A stretch of 33,826 bases of DNA. Source: Desulfobacterales bacterium. Its GTDB lineage: Bacteria > Desulfobacterota > Desulfobacteria > Desulfobacterales > UBA5852. The stretch is from assembly GCA_030066455.1 (NCBI GenBank), contig JASJBQ010000054.1, positions 1 to 33,826 on the forward strand, given 5' to 3'. Shown in pieces: positions 6,459-14,346 of the stretch. Position 1 is the first letter of the stretch, and each line of letters starts with the position of its first letter. The translations under genes and the position numbers were made by a program. Under the pieces are notes generated by a model. It had not been told where the DNA came from and searched no databases. It saw only the letters and a program-made list of their open reading frames with translations.

Positions 6459-8630
6459 ATGAATCCGTTTGCCTATCGCACCACCGGACTGGCCATTAAA
6501 GCCTTTTCCTGGCTCTCCAAGGCCAACATCCGCACCCATGGTGCCGAGCGTATCCCTTCATCGGCGTCCTTGGTTTTCGTGATCAACCATTTCACCCGCA
6601 TTGAAACCCTGCTGATGCCTTATTTCATCTACCGCCTGACCGGCATCCCGGTGTGGTCCCTGGCGGACTTTGGGTTGTTCAATGGCCCGCTGGGCAACTA
6701 TCTCGACCGCGTCGGCGCGGTGTCCACCCGGGATCCCGATCGTGACCGCCTGATCGTCAAGACCCTTCTGACCGGCGAGGCCGCCTGGGTCATCTATCCG
6801 GAAGGCCGGATGGTCAAGAACAAGAAGCTGGTGGAAAAAGGCCGCCACATGATCTCTTACGCCGGCGGCAAACACCCGCCCCACACCGGGGCGGCCACGC
6901 TGGCGCTGCGGACCGAGTTCTACCGGCAGCGCCTGCGCCATCTGCATGCCCTCAACCTTGATGAGGCCCGCCGGCTGATGGCGAAGTTTGGTATCGACGA
7001 TATTGCGCCGGTGCTCGAGCGCAGCCTCTATATCGTGCCTGTCAACCTGACCTATTACCCCATTCGGGCCAGGGAAAATATGCTGACCGCGCTGGCCCGC
7101 CGTTTCAAGGAGGGGTTGTCCGATCGGGTGGTGGAGGAATTGATGGCCGAGGGCACGATGTTTTTATCCGGTGTGGATGTCGACATGCGTTTTGGTTTGC
7201 CCATTGCCATCAATCGATGCCTGAGCTGCCCCACGATCAACCAGGACATCCAGTCCGGCCGGCACATTGGCTTCGATGACGACCTCAGTTCGCGACGCCA
7301 AATGCGAAGAGAAGCCCTTCAGATCATGAAGCGATACATGGATGCAATCTACGCCATGACCACGGTCAACCACGACCATCTTTTCGCCTCTTTGCTGCGG
7401 CTGGCACCTTTCAAGCGCGTCCATCCGGACGATCTGCGGCGCAAGGTTTATCTGGCCGCGGCCCATTGCCTGAGCGCCGAGGACGTCCATCTGCACCGCA
7501 GTCTGGGCGAAGACCAGCTGCACCTGCTCACCGACGACCGGTACAACAAATATCGCGATTTTCTTGAATTGGCACAGGAAACGGGCGTCATCGAAGCCCG
7601 TGAAGGCTTATGGTACAAGAATGTCAAACGGCTTACCCGTCCGTTTGATATCCACCGAATCCGCAGGGACAACCCGGTGCGTGTCATGGCCAACGAAATC
7701 GAACCGTTGAAGGCGCTGCAGCGTTGTTTGCGTCGTATCGCCTGGCAGCCTCACGGCGTGACGCGCCGAAGGCTGGCCAATCGTCTGCTGAAACAGGCGG
7801 AAGACGCCTTTGAGCAGGACTACGCCGCCTATCGCATCGAAGGCGAATCCAAAGCGCCCGCCATCGGCCGACCCTTTCTGCTCCGCGGCCGCTCCCGGCG
7901 ACTTGGCGTGGTGCTGGTGCACGGTTACATGGCCGCACCGGAAGAGGTCCGTGCACTGGCACAGTACATTCAGCAAAAGGGTTTCTGGGTCTACGCCCCG
8001 CGTGTTCCGGGACACGGCACCGCCCCCGAGGATCTGGCCACCCGCTCCTATCAGGAGTGGCTTCGCACCGTGGATGCCGGATGCGCCCTGATGGCCTGTC
8101 ACTGCCGAAAAGTGGTGCTGGGCGGTTTTTCCAACGGGTCCGGATTGGCACTTGAGACCACCTCGCGCCTGCCGTTTATCCGCGGCGTATTCGCCGTATG
8201 CCCGCCATTGCGGTTGCAGGATTTTTCGGCCCGCTTCGTGCCGGCCGTGGATATATGGAATCGACTCATGAAACGCATCCGCACCAACGGGCCCGTCAAA
8301 GAATTCATCGCCAACGAACCGGAAAATCCTCACATCAACTATTCACGCAACCCCATCGCGGGTATTCGCGAACTGGAACGGCTCATGGACAGGGTCGAGG
8401 AGCGCCTGAAATATGTTCAGGTCCCGGCCGTGGTGGTCCAGTCCGCTGGAGACCCGGTGGTCGATCCTCGGGGTTCGCGCCGCGTTTTCGACCTGATCGG
8501 CTCGGAGGATAAAAAATACATGTTGTTTAATTTCGATCGTCACGGCATCCTCCTGGGCGATGGGGCGGCCAAAGTGCACCGGGTGATCGGCAATTTCCTT
8601 GACGATATCCACAGCGAGACTGCCGTTTGA
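6459..8630 (+). CDS. PlsC-like acyltransferase fused to an alpha/beta hydrolase
   Basis: A 723-residue two-enzyme fusion. Residues ~30-260 resemble glycerolipid acyltransferases of the PlsC type: INHFTRIE aligns with the NHx4D catalytic motif and IYPEGRM with the FPEGT-type motif. In the first motif the acidic residue is Glu rather than Asp. A ~200-residue helical linker follows. Residues ~480-720 are an alpha/beta hydrolase: oxyanion-loop LVHGYMA, nucleophile elbow GFSNG (Ser558), a late Asp in SAGDPVVD and His in FDRHGI, so the triad is complete. No signal peptide is visible. The product may remodel membrane lipids by acyl transfer plus hydrolysis (inference). It is monocistronic, with a terminator-like hairpin behind it. 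Confidence 0.88.
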   Translation: MNPFAYRTTGLAIKAFSWLSKANIRTHGAERIPSSASLVFVINHFTRIETLLMPYFIYRLTGIPVWSLADFGLFNGPLGNYLDRVGAVSTRDPDRDRLIVKTLLTGEAAWVIYPEGRMVKNKKLVEKGRHMISYAGGKHPPHTGAATLALRTEFYRQRLRHLHALNLDEARRLMAKFGIDDIAPVLERSLYIVPVNLTYYPIRARENMLTALARRFKEGLSDRVVEELMAEGTMFLSGVDVDMRFGLPIAINRCLSCPTINQDIQSGRHIGFDDDLSSRRQMRREALQIMKRYMDAIYAMTTVNHDHLFASLLRLAPFKRVHPDDLRRKVYLAAAHCLSAEDVHLHRSLGEDQLHLLTDDRYNKYRDFLELAQETGVIEAREGLWYKNVKRLTRPFDIHRIRRDNPVRVMANEIEPLKALQRCLRRIAWQPHGVTRRRLANRLLKQAEDAFEQDYAAYRIEGESKAPAIGRPFLLRGRSRRLGVVLVHGYMAAPEEVRALAQYIQQKGFWVYAPRVPGHGTAPEDLATRSYQEWLRTVDAGCALMACHCRKVVLGGFSNGSGLALETTSRLPFIRGVFAVCPPLRLQDFSARFVPAVDIWNRLMKRIRTNGPVKEFIANEPENPHINYSRNPIAGIRELERLMDRVEERLKYVQVPAVVVQSAGDPVVDPRGSRRVFDLIGSEDKKYMLFNFDRHGILLGDGAAKVHRVIGNFLDDIHSETAV

Positions 8631-8631
8631 C

Positions 8632-8671
8632 GATCGCCAGGTGCTCTTGGCGATGGCACCTCAAGTTTTTT
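8632..8671 (+). terminator. Candidate terminator after the acyltransferase-hydrolase gene
   Basis: AGGTGC (8639-8644) pairs with GCACCT (8656-8661), followed after four bases by six T (8666-8671). An alternative fold pairs ATCGCCA with TGGCGAT over the same segment. The stem is short, so strength is uncertain, but it starts two bases after the stop codon. Confidence 0.45.
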
Positions 8672-8682
8672 GGCTTGTCCTC

Positions 8683-8710
8683 TTGACAAAGCAAGTCACG
8701 AGATTATCGT
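8683..8710 (+). promoter_or_regulatory. Candidate sigma-70 promoter of a small RNA
   Basis: A perfect TTGACA (8683-8688), a 16-base spacer and TATCGT (8705-8710, 4/6). It lies between two terminator-like hairpins and points at a segment with no reading frame. Confidence 0.45.
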
Positions 8711-8716
8711 GCTCAT

Positions 8717-8785
8717 GGGTGGTTTTTATAAACCTCCTTCAATCTCCTCGTCTTAAAGGGCGGTCCATCCGGATCGCCCTTTTTG
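8717..8785 (+). ncRNA. Candidate small RNA with anti-Shine-Dalgarno-like motifs
   Basis: A predicted transcript of about 70 bases from the promoter at 8683-8710 to the terminator at 8755-8784. It contains a small hairpin (GGTTT, loop TTAT, AAACC; 8721-8734). A pyrimidine-rich, presumably unpaired linker with CCTCCTT and TCTCCTC follows, both complementary to GGAGG-type ribosome sites, and then the terminator stem. This layout is typical of regulatory RNAs that mask ribosome binding sites. There is no sequence-family match that I recognise. It could instead be the leader of the M48 gene with an attenuating terminator. Confidence 0.4.
8755..8784 (+). terminator. Rho-independent terminator
   Basis: AAAGGGCGGTCC (8755-8766) pairs with GGATCGCCCTTT (8771-8782) around the loop ATCC, with one G-U pair, and a T-run follows directly. 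It stands 58 bases before the M48 protease ATG. Confidence 0.75.
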
Positions 8786-8841
8786 GTTGGTAAAGATGCA
8801 CCCATCTTCAATGTATCCGGTTGGGGACAACGGGTTGGCCT

Positions 8842-10089
8842 ATGAACATCGTCGCCTGGATCATTCTTGCCGCTCTGGTGCTGGATTTCCTGCTTAACCT
8901 CATCGCCGACATCCTCAATCTCAGGGCGTTGCAGGGTCAGCCGCCGGACGAATTCAAGCCGTATTATGATGCCGGGCGCTACCGCCGGTCACAGCGCTAT
9001 CTGCGCGACAATACGCGCTTTGGGTGGATGGCCGCCGGCTTTCACCTTCTGGTGATTCTCCTTTTCTGGTTGAGCGGCGGTTTTCCTTTCCTGGACACCG
9101 TCGTGCGTGAAGCTGGCTGGGGAACGGTGGCGACCGGTGTCGTCTATATCGGCACCCTGGTTCTGCTCCATGGTCTGGTGGCGCTGCCGTTTCAAATTTA
9201 TGCCACCTTTGTCATCGAGTCGCGCTATGGCTTCAACCGGACAAGTCCGGCGACATTCGTGCTCGACCGCCTCAAGGGCGTGATTTTGGGTATCGTCCTG
9301 GGCGCTCCGCTACTGGCTGGTGTCATCTATTTGTTCGAATCCGGCGGCGGCAATGCCTGGTGGTATTCATGGGGGGTACTGGTGGTTTTCATGCTGGTGA
9401 TGCAATATGTGGCGCCCACCTGGATCATGCCGCTTTTCAACCGCTTCGAACCGCTGCGTGAGGCGTCCCTGCGCAAGGCGATTTTGGCATATGCGGCCTC
9501 TATCCGGTTCCCGCTGAAAAACGTCTTCGTCATGGACGGCTCCAAACGATCGTCCAAGAGCAATGCCTTTTTTACCGGCTTTGGACGCAACAAGCGCATC
9601 GTGCTCTTCGACACGCTGGTCAAGGGCCACAGCACGGCCGAACTGGTGGCCGTCTTGGGACATGAGATGGGCCACTACAAGAAACACCACCTGTTGACGG
9701 GAATGATCATCACGGTTCTCCAGACAGGGCTCATGTTTTACCTGCTGTCTTTGTGTGTTTCCCAACCCGCCTTGTTTGAAGCCTTCGGCATGAACCAAAT
9801 CTCGGTTTATGCCGGAATGGTGTTTTTTGGTCTGCTGTATGCGCCGGTCGATTCCTTATTGGGCATGCTGCGGATGATGGTTTCACGCCGCAACGAATTC
9901 AGCGCCGATCGATTTGCCGTGGACACCACCGGCAACGCTGATGCGCTGATAAGCGCATTGAAGACGCTGTCGGTGAGTCATCTATCCAATTTGACGCCCC
10001 ATCCTTTCTACGTTTTTCTGAACTATTCGCATCCGCCGGTAATGGCACGCATCCAGGCGATCCGCGCTCGCGGCGGCGGCGCAGCATGA
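8842..10089 (+). CDS. M48 family (Ste24-type) membrane zinc metalloprotease
   Basis: A 415-residue integral membrane peptidase resembling CAAX prenyl protease 1/Ste24. The catalytic HEMGH is at residues 274-278 (zinc ligands H274 and H278, base E275). The downstream NEFSADRFA supplies the third ligand Glu. Hydrophobic helices lie at about 1-20, 60-80, 95-125, 150-175 and 180-200, with two more after the active site. SKSNAFFTGFGRNKRIVLFDTL is the classical segment before the HExxH helix. In bacteria such enzymes serve membrane protein quality control (family knowledge). The ATG at 8842 was chosen over a TTG at 8821; its ribosome site is weak. The stop overlaps the ATG of the following M55 remnant as ATGA, so the two once formed an operon. 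Confidence 0.93.
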   Translation: MNIVAWIILAALVLDFLLNLIADILNLRALQGQPPDEFKPYYDAGRYRRSQRYLRDNTRFGWMAAGFHLLVILLFWLSGGFPFLDTVVREAGWGTVATGVVYIGTLVLLHGLVALPFQIYATFVIESRYGFNRTSPATFVLDRLKGVILGIVLGAPLLAGVIYLFESGGGNAWWYSWGVLVVFMLVMQYVAPTWIMPLFNRFEPLREASLRKAILAYAASIRFPLKNVFVMDGSKRSSKSNAFFTGFGRNKRIVLFDTLVKGHSTAELVAVLGHEMGHYKKHHLLTGMIITVLQTGLMFYLLSLCVSQPALFEAFGMNQISVYAGMVFFGLLYAPVDSLLGMLRMMVSRRNEFSADRFAVDTTGNADALISALKTLSVSHLSNLTPHPFYVFLNYSHPPVMARIQAIRARGGGAA

Positions 10090-10653
10090 ACGCCGAGCGC
10101 ATGGATGCGCCCTGCACTTACCGGAATGTCCTGATCGTGGCCGATATCGAGGGCAGCTCCGGCTGCTGGAGCTACGCGGGCTCCGCATTTTTTCTCCGGC
10201 TGAGCCGAGGCCTGCCGGCAGGCACGGGCCGTCGTTCCCGGCATCGGTACGCATCCGATCGACAAGTCCCGCGGCCCGGAAGCGTTTGATGCCGAGGACT
10301 GGCGCCGGGGTTTGGCCCAGACTGCCGTCGCGTCGCTGACCCGGCGCGCGCCCGATCTGGTCATTCCCGAGGGACCGCTGCACACCGTGGTTTCGTTTCG
10401 CGAGGGTACCGAAGCCGCCGGCAGAATCGCCCGCCGATGGGGGCTGGACCATGACCACGACAAGGTCTGGTTCGAATCCCCGGATATCCATCATCTTTAC
10501 CATGCGCTGATTCGAATCTGCTATCTGACGCCCTGGATCGAGAGACGGCTGGCTTGGCTGTTGCCGCTGTTCAACCTCAAAGGCCGGTTCGGCATGGCCT
10601 GGCTGCGGCACAGCCAGCGGGGTTTCGCTGCTTTGCCGCGGGGGCCGCATTGA
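10086..10653 (+). pseudogene. M55-type peptidase remnant with internal deletion
   Basis: Remnant of a D-aminopeptidase (M55/DppA-like) gene. The first ~36 codons (ATG at 10086) encode VADIEGSSGCWSYAGSAF, the metal-binding N-terminus of the family. At about 10190-10195 the frame shifts by one and the sequence jumps to the family's C-terminal part: FFSG, then an in-frame TGA, then EACRQARAVVPGIGTHPID, ending in LKGRFGMAWLRH. The central ~130 codons with the remaining zinc ligands are missing. The junction lies in a run of T. The start overlaps the M48 stop as ATGA. No functional enzyme can be made; a short N-terminal peptide could still be translated by coupling. Confidence 0.8.
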
Positions 10654-10731
10654 CCGGCGAGAAAAACAGCCTTGCAATAACGCCCGATCTGAACCAAGAA
10701 GAGGATCATTTCACGCCAACATCTAGCGGGT

Positions 10732-12039
10732 ATGGCCATGGCTTCGGAACTCAAGCCCCCTGCGCCTGACGAGCGCATACAAAAACTGGAAGACGTCATT
10801 GGGCGTTTAAGACACGACCTGCGGGTGGTTAAAAACAGCGAGGCGCGGTTCCGCACGCTCTATATGACGGCACCGGTGGGAATGTATGAAATTGATTTCG
10901 ACCAGGGCTGTTTCACGGCCGTCAACAACTACGTTCTGGAACGGGTGGGCTACAGCCGCGAAGAATTTCTGCGGCTCAACCCCACCGATTTATTGACGGC
11001 GGCCAGCCTTGAAAAATTCAATCGCCGCTTCCAAAAAATCCTTGCCGGCGATCCCGTCCCCAAACATGTCGAATACCAACTGCGGCTCAAGGACGGACGC
11101 AAATTGTGGGCGCTTTTCGACATTCGCTATATTCGCCGGGGTACCCGCATTTGCGGCGCCACGGTCGCCATCTACGACAACGATGAACGCAAAAAAGCCG
11201 AAATCGCCCTGCATCACAGTGAAAAACGGTTTCGTACCCTGGTTGAAACTATGGCGGAAGGGCTTGCGATGATGAACGCCCAAGGGGATATTGTCTACAT
11301 CAATCGGCGCCTGGCCGCGATGAGTGGATATCCGGCGGAGGAACTTGTGGGGCGCAATGTGCGTGAAATCATCGACCCCCAGGCCATCGTACCCTTAGAG
11401 GACATTCTCACCGGGCATTTAAAAGGTGAGGGACAGTCTTACGAGTTTACCTGGACGGACCGGTTCGGCCACCAAAACACCAGCATTCTCTCGCCGCAAA
11501 CCCTCTACGACGAAGATGACCTTTTCTGCGGTACCTTTACGGTGGTGACCGATATCACCGAGCAAAAAAAAACGCAGCGCGCCTTGAGAAATCGCGAAAA
11601 AGAGTTGAAGCAGAAAAACATCCGCCTGGAAGAAATCAATACCGCTCTGAGGACCCTGGTCAAAATACGTGAAGAGGACAAGACCGAAATCGAGGAAACC
11701 GTCGTTGCCAGCATTCATCAACTGGCCGATCCGCTATTGGACCGGCTCAAGAACAGTGGCTTGAACGAGCGCCAAAAATCCTACGTGGCCATTCTGGAGG
11801 CCAATCTCAAGGAAATCATTGCACCTTTTTCACGGCATATCGCCACGCAGTATATCGAACTCACGCCTGCGGAGGTCGAGGTGGCCAATCTGGTCAAACA
11901 CGGCCGCAAAACCAAAGAAATCGCTTCGTTGCTGAACATATCGGTCCGCACCGTGGAAATGCATCGACGCAATATCCGCCAGAAACTCGGCCTGCGCCAT
12001 AAAAACGCCAACCTGCGCACTTTTCTGCTCTCGCGCTAG
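10732..12039 (+). CDS. PAS-PAS-LuxR transcriptional regulator
   Basis: A 435-residue cytoplasmic regulator. It has a short coiled coil (residues ~15-35), PAS domain 1 (~38-150; RFRTLYMTAPVGMYEID), PAS domain 2 (~162-280; RFRTLVETMAEGLAMMNAQG), a coiled-coil linker (~285-325), a helical segment, and a C-terminal LuxR/GerE helix-turn-helix (~365-430; LTPAEVEVANLVKHG, TKEIASLLNISVRTVEMHRRNIRQKL). No kinase or receiver domain is present, so the PAS domains probably sense a ligand or redox state and control the output directly. The ATG at 10732 is followed by a second ATG six bases on; the ribosome site is weak. It stands 78 bases after the M55 remnant. Targets cannot be predicted. Confidence 0.93.
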   Translation: MAMASELKPPAPDERIQKLEDVIGRLRHDLRVVKNSEARFRTLYMTAPVGMYEIDFDQGCFTAVNNYVLERVGYSREEFLRLNPTDLLTAASLEKFNRRFQKILAGDPVPKHVEYQLRLKDGRKLWALFDIRYIRRGTRICGATVAIYDNDERKKAEIALHHSEKRFRTLVETMAEGLAMMNAQGDIVYINRRLAAMSGYPAEELVGRNVREIIDPQAIVPLEDILTGHLKGEGQSYEFTWTDRFGHQNTSILSPQTLYDEDDLFCGTFTVVTDITEQKKTQRALRNREKELKQKNIRLEEINTALRTLVKIREEDKTEIEETVVASIHQLADPLLDRLKNSGLNERQKSYVAILEANLKEIIAPFSRHIATQYIELTPAEVEVANLVKHGRKTKEIASLLNISVRTVEMHRRNIRQKLGLRHKNANLRTFLLSR

Positions 12040-12134
12040 ACCGTGAGAGGGTCGTCCGACTTGTGGCGGGTTGCATGCAGGACGCGTTACCATGCGAGGG
12101 GGGGGTGAATCGAGTTCCCTGCATCCCGAAGGGC

Positions 12135-12437
12135 TCAATGCTCCTTCTTGCGGCCGCGCGTGTTCAAGTTGTCTTGGCATGCCGGCAGGATGGTCAATGA
12201 TGCCGAACCTCCGTTCAGTTGGTCGATCACATCGTGGTGGTAAATCTGGGCGCCGCAATCCATACACTGCCATTTCGGGTTGACCTCTTGGCTGAAGTGA
12301 ACGCCCAGAACCGCCTTGCGATCATTGAGATCCTGCTGGACCGCGGGCGTAAGTGTATTGATTTCATGGATAATTTGGGCTACTAAATTCGAATTGCACC
12401 AGGGGCAGCGCTTGGGTTTAGAGAGGGCTTTCAGCAT
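12135..12437 (-). CDS. Small CXXC zinc-ribbon-like protein
   Basis: A 100-residue protein with two CXXC pairs, CPWC (C11, C14) and CMDC (C58, C61). They are spaced like a zinc ribbon with a ~40-residue helical insertion. The tail after residue 75 is basic and low-complexity. AGGAAAGAA lies about a dozen bases upstream of the ATG at 12435-12437. It is convergent with the PAS-LuxR gene. I do not recognise the family; metal binding is suggested only by the cysteines. Confidence 0.65.
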   Translation of the reverse strand: MLKALSKPKRCPWCNSNLVAQIIHEINTLTPAVQQDLNDRKAVLGVHFSQEVNPKWQCMDCGAQIYHHDVIDQLNGGSASLTILPACQDNLNTRGRKKEH

Positions 12438-12680
12438 TTCGAGGCGTTCTTTCCTGTCGTCGGCATCATTTCTTTATCAATCCCGTACTTCGATAGCGAA
12501 CAAAGCGCGCGGTGAAACGCAACCAACGGCTTGTATGCCATGCAGCAATTACGGTGCCGGAAAATAAGGCCGGAAGGCGACCTAATGGGTTGCCTGTTCT
12601 CAATTATCAAGAATCACTAAAAATCTTTTAGCGCCGGAGAGCTATAAAAATGGTGGGCATGTTGCGCACATGCAATAATA

Positions 12681-12701
12681 AATAGGAAATTATTTTCTAT
12701 T
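12681..12701 (+). promoter_or_regulatory. Hairpin abutting the ribosome site of the DUF885 operon
   Basis: AATAGGAAA (12681-12689) pairs with TTTTCTATT (12693-12701) across a 3-base loop, with one G-U pair. The AGGAA ribosome site starts two bases further on and the ATG is at 12712. The 270-base gap upstream is AT-richer than its surroundings. A TATAAA at about 12646 lacks a good -35. The hairpin could influence translation of the first gene. Confidence 0.35.
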
Positions 12702-12711
12702 TAGGAATTTA

Positions 12712-14346
12712 ATGTCAATTAAATTGACAGCTGGGGTGGGTTTCCAACAACCGATCGTCCAGGATTCTCTCATGGAACCGATGGCGGCAAATGAAGACGC
12801 TCAAAACCGGCAGGCATTCGATCGGTTCGTCATTGATGTGATGAAGGCGTTGTCTTCAAGATTCCCTGTGTGCACCTCGAGTGACGAATTTCATTTCTTT
12901 CCCCAGATCCCCCCGGATTGTGCTCATTGGTCGCGCTGGGACGACTTTTCACAAGAGAGCATCCATGCCTTTGGAGACCAGTGCCGGAATTGGCGGCGAG
13001 AAATGGATCACTTGCAGGCGGCGCTGCCTTCCAAGGACCACCGCACGGACCTTCGGCTGCTGCGGCGGGTGCTGAATACCCTGCAAGAGCAATTGACACA
13101 CTTGGCGTTTCACCAGAACCAACCGACCTTTTACCTGTCCATCTTAGGTATCGGTTTGGCGGAAGCCATCGATGCGGGCCCCTTACCCCTCAGGCAACGA
13201 CTTCAAGGGGTGCCGGATTTTCTTGCAGCGGCTCAAAAGAACCTCGCGCGCGTGCCGTCGCTGTTCAATCGGATGGGACTTGCGATGGCCAAAGGCCTCT
13301 CGGACTGGCTCCAGGCATTGCCGGTCGAAGACGAGGTTACGGGGCCTGTCAGGACGGCGCTGAGCCGTTTCCAGACCTGGCTCCGATCAAACCCGACCGT
13401 CGAGGCGTTCCTGCCGCCCATCGACGTCTACGAGCGGATAGCGGCGGAACATATCGGGTGTCGCGTGTCAATGCCGGAACTGAATGCGGAACTCGGGGTC
13501 GAACTGGAATCCGTCACCCGGCTGCTGAACCGCCACGCTGCGCGACTTGAACCCGATGCCGACTGGCGGAACGTTGTGGCCGGCCTCGAGCGTTCCGGCG
13601 CCGACGACCCGGCCGGACACTACCGCCGGACGATCGAGGCGCTTGCCGATCATTGCGTGGCCAAGGGATTGATGCCTGCGGATTTACCCCTGGATAGCCC
13701 CGTAAAGGTTGAAACCATTCCGGCCTACATGACGCCCATCCGCAGCACAGCCGCTTTCAGCGCCATACCAGGGCATCCGGCCCGCGGCGGCACCTTTTTT
13801 ATCGTGGGCGGTGCCGGCGGCGCCGTACCGGCGGATTATCGCCTGCTCGCAGCCCATGAAACGTATCCCGGTCACCATCTGCTCGACACCTGCCGCTGGA
13901 ACCACCACCGACCGGTACGCCGCCACCTGGAATTTCCACTGTTCTATGAAGGTTGGGCCAGCTTCAGCGAAGAGCTCATGTTCGCTACCGGGTTTTTCAG
14001 CGGCCCGGTCGACAGGTTGCTTATGGCCCACCGGCGCTACTGGCGGGCTCTTCGAGGGCGCGTTGATTTTGACATCCATACGCGTCGCCGAAGTCTGGAC
14101 CAGGCGGCCGCATTTTTAAGCGCCCAGGGGATGGCGCCTCAACGCGCCCGGGCCATGGTGGCACGCTACGCACTCAAGCCCGGCTACCAGTTGTCCTATA
14201 CCGTCGGCCGGCGGCGGTTTCGGCGCCTATACGCCAAATACCACGACGCCCGCAAGGTCAAGCAGTTTGCACGCCTGGTGCTGTCCCAGGGGGAAATTGA
14301 ATTCGATCAGCTTGAAACGTTTTTACTACAAGGAGGTGGATCGTGA
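12712..14346 (+). CDS. DUF885-family metallohydrolase
   Basis: A 544-residue protein of the DUF885 family, putative zinc peptidases. The HExxPGHH signature reads HETYPGHH from H382, and the downstream EGWAS places the Glu ligand at E413. The N-terminal ~370 residues are largely helical and end in AYMTPIRSTAAFSAIPG, as in the family. No signal peptide is visible, so it is likely cytoplasmic. The ATG at 12712 has AGGAA at good spacing; an ATG at 12772 is a less likely alternative. The stop overlaps the GTG of the ATP-grasp gene by four bases, and AAGGAGGTG inside this gene's end serves the next gene. Being encoded with a ligase and a methyltransferase suggests it trims or releases a conjugate made by them (inference). 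Confidence 0.88.
   Translation: MSIKLTAGVGFQQPIVQDSLMEPMAANEDAQNRQAFDRFVIDVMKALSSRFPVCTSSDEFHFFPQIPPDCAHWSRWDDFSQESIHAFGDQCRNWRREMDHLQAALPSKDHRTDLRLLRRVLNTLQEQLTHLAFHQNQPTFYLSILGIGLAEAIDAGPLPLRQRLQGVPDFLAAAQKNLARVPSLFNRMGLAMAKGLSDWLQALPVEDEVTGPVRTALSRFQTWLRSNPTVEAFLPPIDVYERIAAEHIGCRVSMPELNAELGVELESVTRLLNRHAARLEPDADWRNVVAGLERSGADDPAGHYRRTIEALADHCVAKGLMPADLPLDSPVKVETIPAYMTPIRSTAAFSAIPGHPARGGTFFIVGGAGGAVPADYRLLAAHETYPGHHLLDTCRWNHHRPVRRHLEFPLFYEGWASFSEELMFATGFFSGPVDRLLMAHRRYWRALRGRVDFDIHTRRRSLDQAAAFLSAQGMAPQRARAMVARYALKPGYQLSYTVGRRRFRRLYAKYHDARKVKQFARLVLSQGEIEFDQLETFLLQGGGS

Noticed and set aside
7400..7420. TGGCACC and AAGC with GG-N10-GC spacing, resembling a sigma-54 promoter
   Set aside because: It lies deep inside the acyltransferase-hydrolase gene with no gene start nearby, and the -12 box is poor.
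10202..10210. In-frame TGA in FFSG(TGA)AEAC read as selenocysteine, since relatives have Cys here
   Set aside because: The gene has also lost ~130 central codons and its frame, so the stop is better explained as decay. The GC-rich palindrome just downstream is not a convincing selenocysteine insertion element.
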